Source: an uncultured Dehalococcoidia bacterium (GTDB taxonomy: Bacteria > Chloroflexota > Dehalococcoidia > Tepidiformales > Tepidiformaceae). Taken from it: DNA of 17,768 nucleotides. The DNA lies in NCBI GenBank assembly GCA_937954195.1, contig CALFYR010000664.1:1-17768 (forward strand), read 5' to 3'. This document shows, one piece after another, positions 1-7,121 of this stretch. The notes beneath the pieces are model-generated. The model saw nothing but the letters and a program-made list of their open reading frames with translations, did no database searches and had not been told where the DNA came from. Numbering within the stretch: the first letter of the stretch is position 1; each line of letters begins with the position of its first letter. Both the position numbers and the translations under genes were made by a program.

Positions 1-182
1 GCCGAATCCATCATCACGCCATACATTCCGCCCTGCAGTTGCCCCATGGGGTTCGTGTAGTCGGCCAGTACCGGGTAGCGGATCACGCAGCGGCCGTCGC
101 CGTGTTCGACGACCTCAGCCTTGAGTGTCTCGGCAATCGGGATGCGTGCGCCGTTGAACGGTGCCGGGGGAGTGTGCGTCAT
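1..182 (-). CDS. PaaI-like hotdog-fold thioesterase, N-terminal part (cut by window edge)
   Basis: The first 60 codons of a minus-strand gene are present; the 3' end lies outside the window. Residues 44-52 read NPMGQLQGG and are followed by a hydrophobic stretch ending in MMDSA. This is the substrate-loop plus central-helix pattern of PaaI/4HBT hotdog thioesterases, which hydrolyse acyl-CoA thioesters. Asp59 sits where the family has its catalytic acid. The usual His of the HGG motif is Gln50 here, a variant I believe occurs in parts of the family. The start has no Shine-Dalgarno sequence but has a TAAACT box 7 nt upstream, suggesting a leaderless transcript. It lies 26 bp downstream of the tandem-GNAT gene in the same orientation. 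The fold is fairly sure; the substrate is unknown. Confidence 0.72.
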   Translation of the reverse strand, partial: MTHTPPAPFNGARIPIAETLKAEVVEHGDGRCVIRYPVLADYTNPMGQLQGGMYGVMMDS

Positions 183-189
183 GGGCGGG

Positions 190-195
190 AGTTTA
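190..195 (-). promoter_or_regulatory. Candidate -10 box (TAAACT) for a leaderless thioesterase mRNA
   Basis: The minus strand reads TAAACT, then 7 nt (CCCGCCC), then ATG. A TANNNT box at this distance would start transcription at or next to the start codon. There is no ribosome binding site in the 7-nt spacer and no convincing -35 element. Confidence 0.4.
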
Positions 196-208
196 CCGGC
201 CAGCCGCG

Positions 209-1042
209 CTATCCGTACTCCTCGGCCTCTGGTGACGGCGGCGTTCGGTACACGCGAAGGTAGCGGTCGTCATGGAGCACCCAGAACCGGTCTTCGAGCG
301 CCTTCCGAATGGCGTTGGTACGTGGTTCGGCGGGGAGTTCCGCGGTGTGGTAGCCGTTGGTCTCGGCGTACACGCTCGCCCGTTCGACCATCCACGCGTC
401 CAGGCCGCGCCCGAGGTAGCGTTCATCGAGCAGCGGGGCGGAAATGCGGGCCAGGCCGCCTCCAGCATCGCCCACGGAGATGACGCCGACCACGGTGTCG
501 CCATCGGCCGCGACGAACCACCCGGGCCGCGCGCCCTGTTCGAACACCCATGGGTCCTCGCCAGTCAATTCGCCGATGGCTGATGCGTCGGCGCGGCGTT
601 GTTCGCGGACCGTGAGGAGCGGCAACCGCCGTTCGAGCGTGACCGTGGGCCTGCCGGCGCGCTCCCCGCGGCCAATCGGGAGGAACCCCAGCCGTCCGAA
701 GTACTCGGGCAGAGGGAAGGTGTCCTCGGCCACGGCGCGGGCGAGCCGGATGCCCCGGTCCTGCGCCCCACGGCACACGGCGGCGACGAGCTCGCGGCCG
801 GCCCCCGGTTCGCCCGATACAAGCAGGTCGAACCAGGTGATGCCGTCGTCATCGTGGAAGCGCACGACGCCGGCCACACCGTGTTCGTCATCGGCGACGA
901 GGAAGGCGTGGCCGGTCTGGGCCATCCGTTCGAAGTCCCCGGCGGAAGCCGGGGCATCGCCCAGGCCAGACTGGACGTAGAGATGCGCGACATCGGCCGC
1001 GTCGTCGGTGGTGCCGAGCCTGGTGGAGAAGCGCCGGGCCAT
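209..1042 (-). CDS. Tandem GNAT-fold acetyltransferase-like protein
   Basis: This 277-aa protein appears to be two GNAT domains in tandem. The N-terminal half (about 8-138) has the beta4-alpha3 loop EPGAG near residues 78-82. The C-terminal half (about 143-268) has RYLGRG at 208-213, which fits the R/Q-x-x-G-x-G acetyl-CoA pyrophosphate loop. Both halves end with aromatic, Arg-rich strands as in GNATs. The first half has a weaker cofactor loop and may be structural. The ATG overlaps the DUF983 stop by one base (TGATG), so translation is probably coupled to the upstream gene, and I chose this start over longer upstream reading because that region encodes DUF983. The substrate could be a small-molecule amine or a protein N-terminus; the sequence does not say. 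Confidence 0.75.
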   Translation of the reverse strand: MARRFSTRLGTTDDAADVAHLYVQSGLGDAPASAGDFERMAQTGHAFLVADDEHGVAGVVRFHDDDGITWFDLLVSGEPGAGRELVAAVCRGAQDRGIRLARAVAEDTFPLPEYFGRLGFLPIGRGERAGRPTVTLERRLPLLTVREQRRADASAIGELTGEDPWVFEQGARPGWFVAADGDTVVGVISVGDAGGGLARISAPLLDERYLGRGLDAWMVERASVYAETNGYHTAELPAEPRTNAIRKALEDRFWVLHDDRYLRVYRTPPSPEAEEYG

Positions 1043-1422
1043 CAGGCCGGCACATCCGCGATGAAGGTTTTGGGGTTGAAGTAGGCGTCGATGTGCATCC
1101 AGAGGACGCGCGAGTAATGGAAGTACAACGGCATGAGGACGACCACGAGTCCGATCCCCACCACCAGGATCGCGGTGTAGCTGGCGCCGGCAAGGAGCAT
1201 CCCCAGCCAGACTGGCGCGGTGCTGAAGATGCCGAGGAAGTAACTGGCGTACATCGCGCCCGTGAAGTACCCGGGTTCCCGTTCGTACTTCAGGCCACAG
1301 ACCGGGCAGACCTCGCGCATGCGCAGGGGTGCGCTGTATACGCCGCCCTTGCAGCAGCGGGGACAGCGCATTCGCAGTGCCGCCCAGAGCCTCCGGACGA
1401 TGCCGTAGTTCGGGTATTCCAT
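1042..1422 (-). CDS. DUF983 family membrane protein with zinc-ribbon-like cysteines
   Basis: This 126-aa protein has the DUF983 layout. A short cytoplasmic N-terminus carries two CxxC pairs (Cys20/Cys23, with an extra Cys24, and Cys39/Cys42) that look like a zinc ribbon. It is followed by an EPGYFTGAMYAS segment and two hydrophobic segments (about 55-77 and 82-104), and it ends WMHIDAYFNPK. The biochemical role of DUF983 is not established. The chosen start has no ribosome binding site but has TACCCT 8 nt upstream, consistent with leaderless expression; a start 31 codons upstream is possible but reads into the metH promoter region. It is the first gene of a short minus-strand cluster with the tandem GNAT and the thioesterase, and divergent from metH. 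Confidence 0.82.
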   Translation of the reverse strand: MEYPNYGIVRRLWAALRMRCPRCCKGGVYSAPLRMREVCPVCGLKYEREPGYFTGAMYASYFLGIFSTAPVWLGMLLAGASYTAILVVGIGLVVVLMPLYFHYSRVLWMHIDAYFNPKTFIADVPA

Positions 1423-1430
1423 GTGGTGTG

Positions 1431-1436
1431 AGGGTA
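1431..1436 (-). promoter_or_regulatory. Candidate -10 box (TACCCT) for DUF983
   Basis: The minus strand reads TACCCT, 8 nt, then the DUF983 ATG. There is no Shine-Dalgarno sequence in the spacer and no clear -35 element. It matches the spacing seen at several other starts in this window. Confidence 0.35.
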
Positions 1437-1461
1437 CGACTGCCCCGCGTGGCGTGGTAGT

Positions 1462-1478
1462 TGTGGGCGTACGCCACA
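1462..1478. promoter_or_regulatory. Palindrome in the DUF983/metH divergent promoter region
   Basis: A perfect 10-bp palindrome GGCGTACGCC (1466-1475) lies inside a longer imperfect one, TGTGGGCGT/ACGCCACA, with one bulged G. It sits about 60 bp upstream of metH and about 40 bp upstream of DUF983, where a regulator could act on both. No cobalamin or SAM riboswitch fits the 116-bp gap. Confidence 0.3.
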
Positions 1479-1519
1479 TAACTGCGAATGGGCTCCTCAG
1501 GCGAGGGCACGCCATGGTG

Positions 1520-1525
1520 TACGCT
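1520..1525 (+). promoter_or_regulatory. Weak candidate -10 box (TACGCT) for metH
   Basis: TACGCT fits TANNNT and lies 13 nt before the chosen metH ATG, which would give a 5' leader of only about 6 nt. There is no clear -35 element. This is the weakest of the -10 candidates listed. Confidence 0.22.
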
Positions 1526-1538
1526 TGATGCCCACACT

Positions 1539-4500
1539 ATGTACAAACCACTCGATCACCCGCTGCTGAACCGCCTGCGGGAGCAGGTGCTTTACGCCGC
1601 CGGACCCATCGGTTCGACGCTGCTCTCGTACAACCTCCAACCGGAGGACTTCATGGCGGCGGACGGCGAAATGCATGACGGGTGCCCCGAGTGGCTCAAC
1701 GTTTCGAAGCCCGAGATCCTCGAACGCGTCTATACCTCGTTCTACGAGGTCGGCGTCGATGCGGTCGACTCCTGCTCGTTCGGGGCGAACCCCGTGGTGC
1801 TGGCCGAATTCGGCCTCGCCGACCGAACGCGGGAGCTCAACAAGCTAGCGGCCGAAGTGATCGGCCGTGTGCGGGACCGTTTCAGCACGCCCGAACACCC
1901 GCGCTACGCGTTCGGGACGGTAGGCCCCGGTACGCGCCTGCCCAGCCTTGGTCACATCACCTACGACGAACTGCGCGAAGGCTGGCGCGAACAGTGCATC
2001 GGCCTGCTCGAAGGTGGGATTGATGTCCTCAAGATCGAGACGTGCCAGGACCTATTGCAGACGAAGGCCGCGCTCGCGGGCGCCGCGGATGCGATCGAGA
2101 TCGTTGGACGGCGCGTGCCTGTGGTCGCAAGCGTCAGCATCGAGACGACGGGCACCATGCTGCTCGGTTCTGACATTGCGTGCGCGCTAACGACGCTGGA
2201 ACCGATCGACATTGTCGACATCATCGGGATCAACTGCTCCACCGGGCCCGACCAGATGGTGGAGCACGTCCGCCACCTTGCGGAGCACTCCCGCCGGCCC
2301 GTCTTCGTTGGGCCGAACGCCGGATTGCCAGAGGTGGTGGACGGCCAGGCATGCTACAACCTCTCGCCCGAAGAGTTCGCGCGCTACCAGAGGATCTTCG
2401 TCGAGGAGTTCGGCACGACGATCGTGGCCGGTTGTTGCGGCACCACGCCCGCCATGTTCGAAGCAGCCATCTCGGCGATTGGGCGTCAGAAGCCAAAGCC
2501 CCGCCCGACCGAGTACGAAGCGGCCGTCTCGTCGCTCTACACCAGCGTGCCCATCGAGCAGGACACGTCATTCCTGGTCATCGGCGAGCGCACCAACGCC
2601 ACCGGATCCCGCGCGTTCCGCGACCTGCTGCTGGCCGAAGACCTCGATGGCATGGTGAAGCTCGCCCGTGAACAGGCTTCCGAAGGCGCCCACGTCATCG
2701 ATGTGATGGTCGATTACGTTGGGCGCGACGGCGTGCCCGATGCCGAGAGGGTCGTGGGGGCGTTCCGGACGCAGTCGACGCTACCGCTCGTGTTCGATAG
2801 CACCGAGGTATCGGTGATTGAGACAGCGCTCAAGCTGTACGGCGGCAAGGCGATCGTGAACTCCATCAACCTCGAAGACGGCGAGCGGAAGATCACGAAG
2901 CTGCTGCCACTCATCAAGCGGCACGGCGCCGCCGCCATCGCTCTGACGATCGATGAAGAAGGGCAGGCGCGGACGACCGAGTGGAAACTGCGTGTTGCCC
3001 GCCGCATCTACGACATCGCGGTGAACCGCTACGGCATGGAGCCGGGCGACCTGATCTTCGACTTCCTGACGTTCCCGCTTTCGGGCGGGCAGGAGGACCT
3101 GCGCAAGGACGCGATGGAGACCCTCAACGCCATCAAGGCGGTGAAAGCAGAATTCCCCGGCGTCCACACGGCGCTCGGCATCTCGAACTGCTCGTTCGGG
3201 CTGAAGACGCCGGCCCGGCGGGTGCTAAACTCGGTGCTCCTCTACGAGGCGATCGAACACGGACTCGATGCGGCGATTGTGAACGCCAAGCAGATCTTGC
3301 CGCTGAACCGGATCCCGGAAGAGCAGCTCGAAACCGCCCGCGACCTCATCTACGACCGCCGGCGGGAGGGCTACGATCCGCTCCACCACTTCATCGGCCT
3401 CTTCGAAAACCTCGAGGCGACGAAGACCGAAAAGGCCGACCGTTCGAAGCTCCCGGTCGAGCAGCGGCTGAAGCAGCGCATTATCGACGGAGACCGGCGC
3501 GGCATCGAGGACGACCTCGACGAGGCGCTGAGCCGGCATGACCCGCTGGTCATCATCAACGAGCACCTGCTCGATGGCATGCGCGTTGTGGGCGACCTGT
3601 TCGGTTCTGGCAAGATGCAGCTGCCCTTCGTGCTGCAGTCGGCTGAGACGATGAAGACGGCGGTGGCGCACCTCGAACCCTTCATGGAACGCGCCGCAGG
3701 CGAGACCAAGGGCCGCGTGGTGCTCGCCACTGTGCGCGGCGATGTCCACGACATTGGCAAGAACCTCGTCGACATCATCCTCACCAACAACGGCTACACC
3801 TGCTACAACCTGGGCATTAAGCAGCCCATCCAGGCCATCATCGAGAAGGCGATCGAGGTCGATGCCGACGCGATTGGCCTCTCGGGCCTGCTCGTGAAGA
3901 GCACGGTCGTGATGCGCGAGGACCTGGAGGAGCTGAACAACCGCGAGCTGTTCCACTTCCCGGTCATCCTCGGCGGCGCCGCGCTTACCCGGCGCTACGT
4001 CGAGAGCGACCTGCGTGACGTGTACAAGGGCAGCGTGTACTACGCCGCCGATGCGTTCGAAGGGCTCAGCACGCTGGACAAGGTTGTGCCGGCGGTCCGG
4101 GCTGGTGAGACGCCGCCGGTGCTCACGCGCGGCGGAGTTGAGGTGCGCCGCGATGAGGGCGTCTACGACGAGGTGCGCGTGAATGTCCCCTCGGCCACGG
4201 CGTCCGCCTCGGAACAGGACTACTTCGAGTCGGGCGTACCCGTCGCCCCGCGCGTGCCCAACCCACCGTTCTGGGGGAGCCGGGTCATCCGCGGCATCCC
4301 GCTGCGCGACATCTTCCCGTGGATTAACCAGGTAGCGCTGTTCCGGGGGCAATGGCAGTACCACCGCGGGGACCGATCCGAGGCCGAATACGAGCAGTTC
4401 GTCGAGGACGAGGTGATGCCGGTCTTCCGCCGCTGGCAGGAAACGGCCATCGCGGAGCAGCTGCTCGTACCGCAGGTGGTCTATGGGTACTTCCCGGCCC

Positions 4501-5081
4501 TCGCCGATCGAAACGACCTGGTCGTGTGGCGCGATAGTATCGATGGCAAACCCGTGGGCGAACCGTTGCGGTTCCACTTTCCGCGCCAAACCGCAGGCAA
4601 GCGGCTGTGCATCAGCGACTACTTCCTTTCGATGGAGGACGTCCGCGCCAATCCGGATGGTCCGCAGTTCGATGTCGTCAGCTTCACGCTGGTGACCATG
4701 GGATCAAAGGCGAGCGACTACGCGCAGCAGTTGTTCGAAGGCAACGAATACCGCGACTACCTGCACTGGCACGGCTTCTCGGTGGAGAGCGCCGAGGCGC
4801 TCGCCGAGATGTGGCACCGCCGCGTGCGCGAAGAACTCGGCATCGCCGCCGGGGACCATCCGGACATGAGGAAGATTTTCTCCGGGAACTACCAGGGCGC
4901 GCGCTACTCGTTCGGCTACCCCGCCTGCCCGGACCTGGAGGACCAGGCGCTTATCGCCGAACTCCTGGGCCCGGACCGCATCGGCGTCGAGTTGAGCGAA
5001 ACGTTCCAGTGGCACCCGGAACAGAGCACGAGCGCGCTCGTGGCGCACCATCCGGCGGCGGGCTACTTCGTCGTGCGGTGA
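1539..5081 (+). CDS. metH: Cobalamin-dependent methionine synthase (full-length)
   Basis: This 1180-aa protein (E. coli MetH is about 1227) makes methionine from homocysteine using 5-methyltetrahydrofolate and methylcobalamin. Domains run in order. The homocysteine/zinc barrel (about 1-330) has the three zinc cysteines Cys233 (GINCSTG), Cys299 and Cys300 (GCCGT). The pterin-binding barrel begins near residue 345 (VIGERTNATGS). The four-helix cap and B12 domain (about 630-880) carry D735-V-H737-D-I-G, where His737 is the lower cobalt ligand, followed by GLSGLLVKS. The C-terminal AdoMet-binding reactivation domain includes RYSFGYPACPDLEDQ (from residue 1122) and PEQSTSAL. The start at MYKPLDHP was chosen because the 17 upstream codons do not look like MetH. 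No leader riboswitch is visible. Confidence 0.97.
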   Translation: MYKPLDHPLLNRLREQVLYAAGPIGSTLLSYNLQPEDFMAADGEMHDGCPEWLNVSKPEILERVYTSFYEVGVDAVDSCSFGANPVVLAEFGLADRTRELNKLAAEVIGRVRDRFSTPEHPRYAFGTVGPGTRLPSLGHITYDELREGWREQCIGLLEGGIDVLKIETCQDLLQTKAALAGAADAIEIVGRRVPVVASVSIETTGTMLLGSDIACALTTLEPIDIVDIIGINCSTGPDQMVEHVRHLAEHSRRPVFVGPNAGLPEVVDGQACYNLSPEEFARYQRIFVEEFGTTIVAGCCGTTPAMFEAAISAIGRQKPKPRPTEYEAAVSSLYTSVPIEQDTSFLVIGERTNATGSRAFRDLLLAEDLDGMVKLAREQASEGAHVIDVMVDYVGRDGVPDAERVVGAFRTQSTLPLVFDSTEVSVIETALKLYGGKAIVNSINLEDGERKITKLLPLIKRHGAAAIALTIDEEGQARTTEWKLRVARRIYDIAVNRYGMEPGDLIFDFLTFPLSGGQEDLRKDAMETLNAIKAVKAEFPGVHTALGISNCSFGLKTPARRVLNSVLLYEAIEHGLDAAIVNAKQILPLNRIPEEQLETARDLIYDRRREGYDPLHHFIGLFENLEATKTEKADRSKLPVEQRLKQRIIDGDRRGIEDDLDEALSRHDPLVIINEHLLDGMRVVGDLFGSGKMQLPFVLQSAETMKTAVAHLEPFMERAAGETKGRVVLATVRGDVHDIGKNLVDIILTNNGYTCYNLGIKQPIQAIIEKAIEVDADAIGLSGLLVKSTVVMREDLEELNNRELFHFPVILGGAALTRRYVESDLRDVYKGSVYYAADAFEGLSTLDKVVPAVRAGETPPVLTRGGVEVRRDEGVYDEVRVNVPSATASASEQDYFESGVPVAPRVPNPPFWGSRVIRGIPLRDIFPWINQVALFRGQWQYHRGDRSEAEYEQFVEDEVMPVFRRWQETAIAEQLLVPQVVYGYFPALADRNDLVVWRDSIDGKPVGEPLRFHFPRQTAGKRLCISDYFLSMEDVRANPDGPQFDVVSFTLVTMGSKASDYAQQLFEGNEYRDYLHWHGFSVESAEALAEMWHRRVREELGIAAGDHPDMRKIFSGNYQGARYSFGYPACPDLEDQALIAELLGPDRIGVELSETFQWHPEQSTSALVAHHPAAGYFVVR

Positions 5082-5088
5082 ACCACCC

Positions 5089-6027
5089 TTACGGGCACGT
5101 CACCGTCACAGTCCCTTCGAGGCCTTCGGCGATCACCGTCCGGTCGTTTCGGTCCTGCTGTTCGAACGTCCCGGAGTAGGTGACACGACTTCCATCAATT
5201 TCGAACCCTTCGCCGTCGTCGGGAATCTGTGAGGAGTAGACCGTATCGGCCAGCCGGATGCTCACGCTACCAAGGGTGATGTCGCCTTGTTCGCGCATGT
5301 TGATCTCCAACGACCTCCGGTCCATGAGCGGGCCGATGTTGATCTCGACCGTATCCGACACGAGACAGGTGAAAGACTGTGCTCCGCTGGCCGGGAACTC
5401 GAAGGTGTTGCCGTCGACCTCTGCTTTCGGATGCTCTCCGCCGGGAGGGCCGCAATTCACCACGAGGGTGCCCTGCACTGGTTCGCCATTGAGACGATCT
5501 CCGGGATCCTGCCGCTCCATCTCGCCAGAGAAGATGACGGTGTCTCCTTCGATCCAGATCCCCTCACCATCCGGGATTGATGCCGCGTAAAACACGTCCG
5601 CCTCGAGGTCCCTCGTGGTGATCGAACCGCCAAAGCCATCGCCGTACCGGAGTAGCAGGTCCTGTCCCTCTGGCGATTGGATGTTCACCTGGGCGCCGTC
5701 CGAGAGTTCGCAGGTGAAGTAGAGCATCCTGGCGCCACCGTAGATGATCGAGTCGCCATCGACGTCCAGCCGCGCCGTGCCGGGGTCAGCCGGGGCGACA
5801 TCCGGGGCGGGGCCGGCATCGCCACCCCCGGAGGATGGGTTGTCGTCGCCGGGCTCCCGGTCGTTCGAATCGCCAGAGGGTGTTTCCTGGAAGCCGCCGG
5901 CGCCGAATCCTCCACCGCCGTCACCGCCACCACCACACGCCGCCGCCATGCCGCAAGTCAGCGCGAGAACGGTGGCCCACACAAGCGTCGTCATGCCGGT
6001 CGAAGCCGTAAGTCGAATATGGGCCAT
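5089..6027 (-). CDS. Predicted lipoprotein with two tandem copies of a cysteine-paired domain
   Basis: This 312-aa secreted protein has a signal peptide (hydrophobic about 13-24) ending in AAAC, with Cys31 as the likely lipidated residue, then a long Gly/Pro/Asp/Ser-rich linker (32-84). The rest is an internal duplication: copy 1 about 86-192 and copy 2 about 200-311. Each copy runs VDG, a FTC strand, VNI/INI, (D)xxY/F, an IPDxEG turn, a SG/YSG strand with ERQD or EQQD, and a final VxC. The cysteines pair naturally as 106/192 and 221/311. The plan recalls the mycobacterial LpqH-type lipoprotein antigen fold, but that is only a resemblance. A strong ribosome binding site (GGAGGTGA, 5 nt spacing) fixes the start. 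Its stop is 7 bp from the metH stop, converging. Function unknown. Confidence 0.8.
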   Translation of the reverse strand: MAHIRLTASTGMTTLVWATVLALTCGMAAACGGGGDGGGGFGAGGFQETPSGDSNDREPGDDNPSSGGGDAGPAPDVAPADPGTARLDVDGDSIIYGGARMLYFTCELSDGAQVNIQSPEGQDLLLRYGDGFGGSITTRDLEADVFYAASIPDGEGIWIEGDTVIFSGEMERQDPGDRLNGEPVQGTLVVNCGPPGGEHPKAEVDGNTFEFPASGAQSFTCLVSDTVEINIGPLMDRRSLEINMREQGDITLGSVSIRLADTVYSSQIPDDGEGFEIDGSRVTYSGTFEQQDRNDRTVIAEGLEGTVTVTCP

Positions 6028-6032
6028 CGCGG

Positions 6033-6040
6033 TCACCTCC
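6033..6040 (-). promoter_or_regulatory. Strong ribosome binding site of the duplicated-domain lipoprotein
   Basis: The minus strand reads GGAGGTGA followed by 5 nt and ATG. It decides the lipoprotein start, since the same frame stays open for more than 200 codons further upstream, over the neighbouring membrane-protein gene. Confidence 0.75.
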
Positions 6041-6116
6041 CCGCAGTGCCGGTCAGCACACCACAATCCGCGCAGGGGAGTCAACCCGCTCCACCGCGGG
6101 CAGGGAGGCGCCAGGG

Positions 6117-7046
6117 CTAGGGTTCGCTGCCTGTGGCCGGTTCGGCCGGACGCGGTTCCGGCTCTTCCCCGGCCATGCGCCGGAGCATCTCGTCGAGAGG
6201 GGGAAGGCGGTCCCGGTTCCGAAGGTAGAAGATGGTCGCCGGGACGGTGAGGGCCACCACAATCATTCCGGCGGTCACAAGCTGCGCCTCCCAGGACTTG
6301 CCGAACGAGTCGCCGAACGCGACCACCACGGTAGTCGGCACAATCGAACCCAGGAAGACCAGCGTGATGAACAGGCGGAACGACATGCCGGTCAGGCCCG
6401 CCGCGTAGGCCGCGAAGTCGAACGAAACGGGCATCATCCGCCACCAGAAGACCACCTGCGGCCCCATCTCTTTCGCGAGCTTGTCCACGCGTTCTGCGCC
6501 TGCGCTGCCGATGAGGCGCGGAATGAACCGGCGTCCGAACTTCCGCGAGATGAAGAAGATGATCGCCGAGCCGATGAGCTGGCCGATTACTGCGTAGACC
6601 ACCCCGAGGAACGTCCCCCAGGCGATGCCGGCGGCGATCATGAACGGCGGGTTCGGGATTGGGGCGATCACCATCGCGACGGCGAGCACCGTGATAAGGA
6701 GGATCGGGCCCCATGCGCCGAGGTCACGGATCCATTCCCGCACGGCCTCGACGTCGATGTCGCCGGTGAGCAATTCGAGCATGATGACGCCGCTGGCGCC
6801 GCCGATGGCAAGCACGCCGAGAAGGCGGCGCCGGACGCGGGGGCTGGCGAGCAGTGGGGCGTCGGGGTCAACCGGCGGGTCTTCTTTCCGGTCGCGGACA
6901 AGGTCGCCCAGCTCACCCCAGATGAAGTAGGCGGTGACGACGCCAAGGCCAATGGCCACGGCTCGCGAATGCACGACCATGTTGGCCGCCACCATCACAC
7001 CGAAACCACAGAGGAGCGCTACGGCAAGGACGAGTTTGTCCCGCAT
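6117..7046 (-). CDS. VTT/TVP38-TMEM64 (DedA superfamily) integral membrane protein
   Basis: This 309-aa polytopic protein has N-terminal membrane segments at about 5-24, 28-45 and 75-94. A VTT (SNARE-associated) domain spans about 105-245, with PIPNPPFMIAAGI, the re-entrant Gly-rich segment GQLIGS, then SRKFGRR (167-173). Its second half has RMMP (203-206) and YAAG (214-217). A charged, Pro/Glu-rich tail ends the protein. The family is linked to lipid scrambling or transport and membrane homeostasis; a specific substrate cannot be read here. Two in-frame ATGs exist. The upstream one (7055) overlaps a TACCAT box that lies exactly 7 nt before the ATG at 7046, so I prefer 7046 as a leaderless start. 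It lies 89 bp upstream of the lipoprotein gene, same strand. Confidence 0.85.
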   Translation of the reverse strand: MRDKLVLAVALLCGFGVMVAANMVVHSRAVAIGLGVVTAYFIWGELGDLVRDRKEDPPVDPDAPLLASPRVRRRLLGVLAIGGASGVIMLELLTGDIDVEAVREWIRDLGAWGPILLITVLAVAMVIAPIPNPPFMIAAGIAWGTFLGVVYAVIGQLIGSAIIFFISRKFGRRFIPRLIGSAGAERVDKLAKEMGPQVVFWWRMMPVSFDFAAYAAGLTGMSFRLFITLVFLGSIVPTTVVVAFGDSFGKSWEAQLVTAGMIVVALTVPATIFYLRNRDRLPPLDEMLRRMAGEEPEPRPAEPATGSEP

Positions 7047-7053
7047 TGCCTGC

Positions 7054-7059
7054 ATGGTA
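7054..7059 (-). promoter_or_regulatory. Candidate -10 box (TACCAT) for the VTT protein
   Basis: The minus strand reads TACCAT, then GCAGGCA (7 nt), then ATG. A TTGCCC hexamer lies 16 bp upstream (7076-7081) as a possible -35. The box overlaps the alternative upstream ATG, which argues against that start. Confidence 0.42.
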
Positions 7060-7097
7060 CGGCAGGAGCGTCATCGGGCAATCAACCAAAGGTAGGG

Positions 7098-7115
7098 AAA
7101 GGCTGCCGGGCCTTT
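7098..7115 (-). terminator. Hairpin downstream of the P450 gene, possible terminator
   Basis: AAAGGC and GCCTTT (7098-7103 and 7110-7115) form a 6-bp perfect stem with a 6-nt loop, starting 6 nt past the P450 stop codon. The stem's own final TTT is followed by CCC rather than a full T run, so it may be a weak or non-canonical terminator. It also separates P450 from the VTT gene. Confidence 0.4.
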
Positions 7116-7121
7116 ACGCGG

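Noticed and set aside
1043..1546. Extension of the tandem-GNAT frame to 445 residues
   Set aside because: The extra 168 codons overlap the DUF983 gene in another frame and look like a shadow translation. The ATG at 1042 overlaps the DUF983 stop as in coupled genes.
3225..4589. A 454-codon open frame on the minus strand inside metH
   Set aside because: It is antisense to the B12 and reactivation domains of a clearly real gene. Its translation is rich in His, Arg, Val and Ala without any recognisable motif, as expected for a mirror frame in GC-rich codons.
6085..6100. CCCGC-TCCACC-GCGGG hairpin between the VTT and lipoprotein genes as a terminator
   Set aside because: The stem is only 5 bp and there is no T run on the minus strand. 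It may be chance in GC-rich DNA, so it was not listed.
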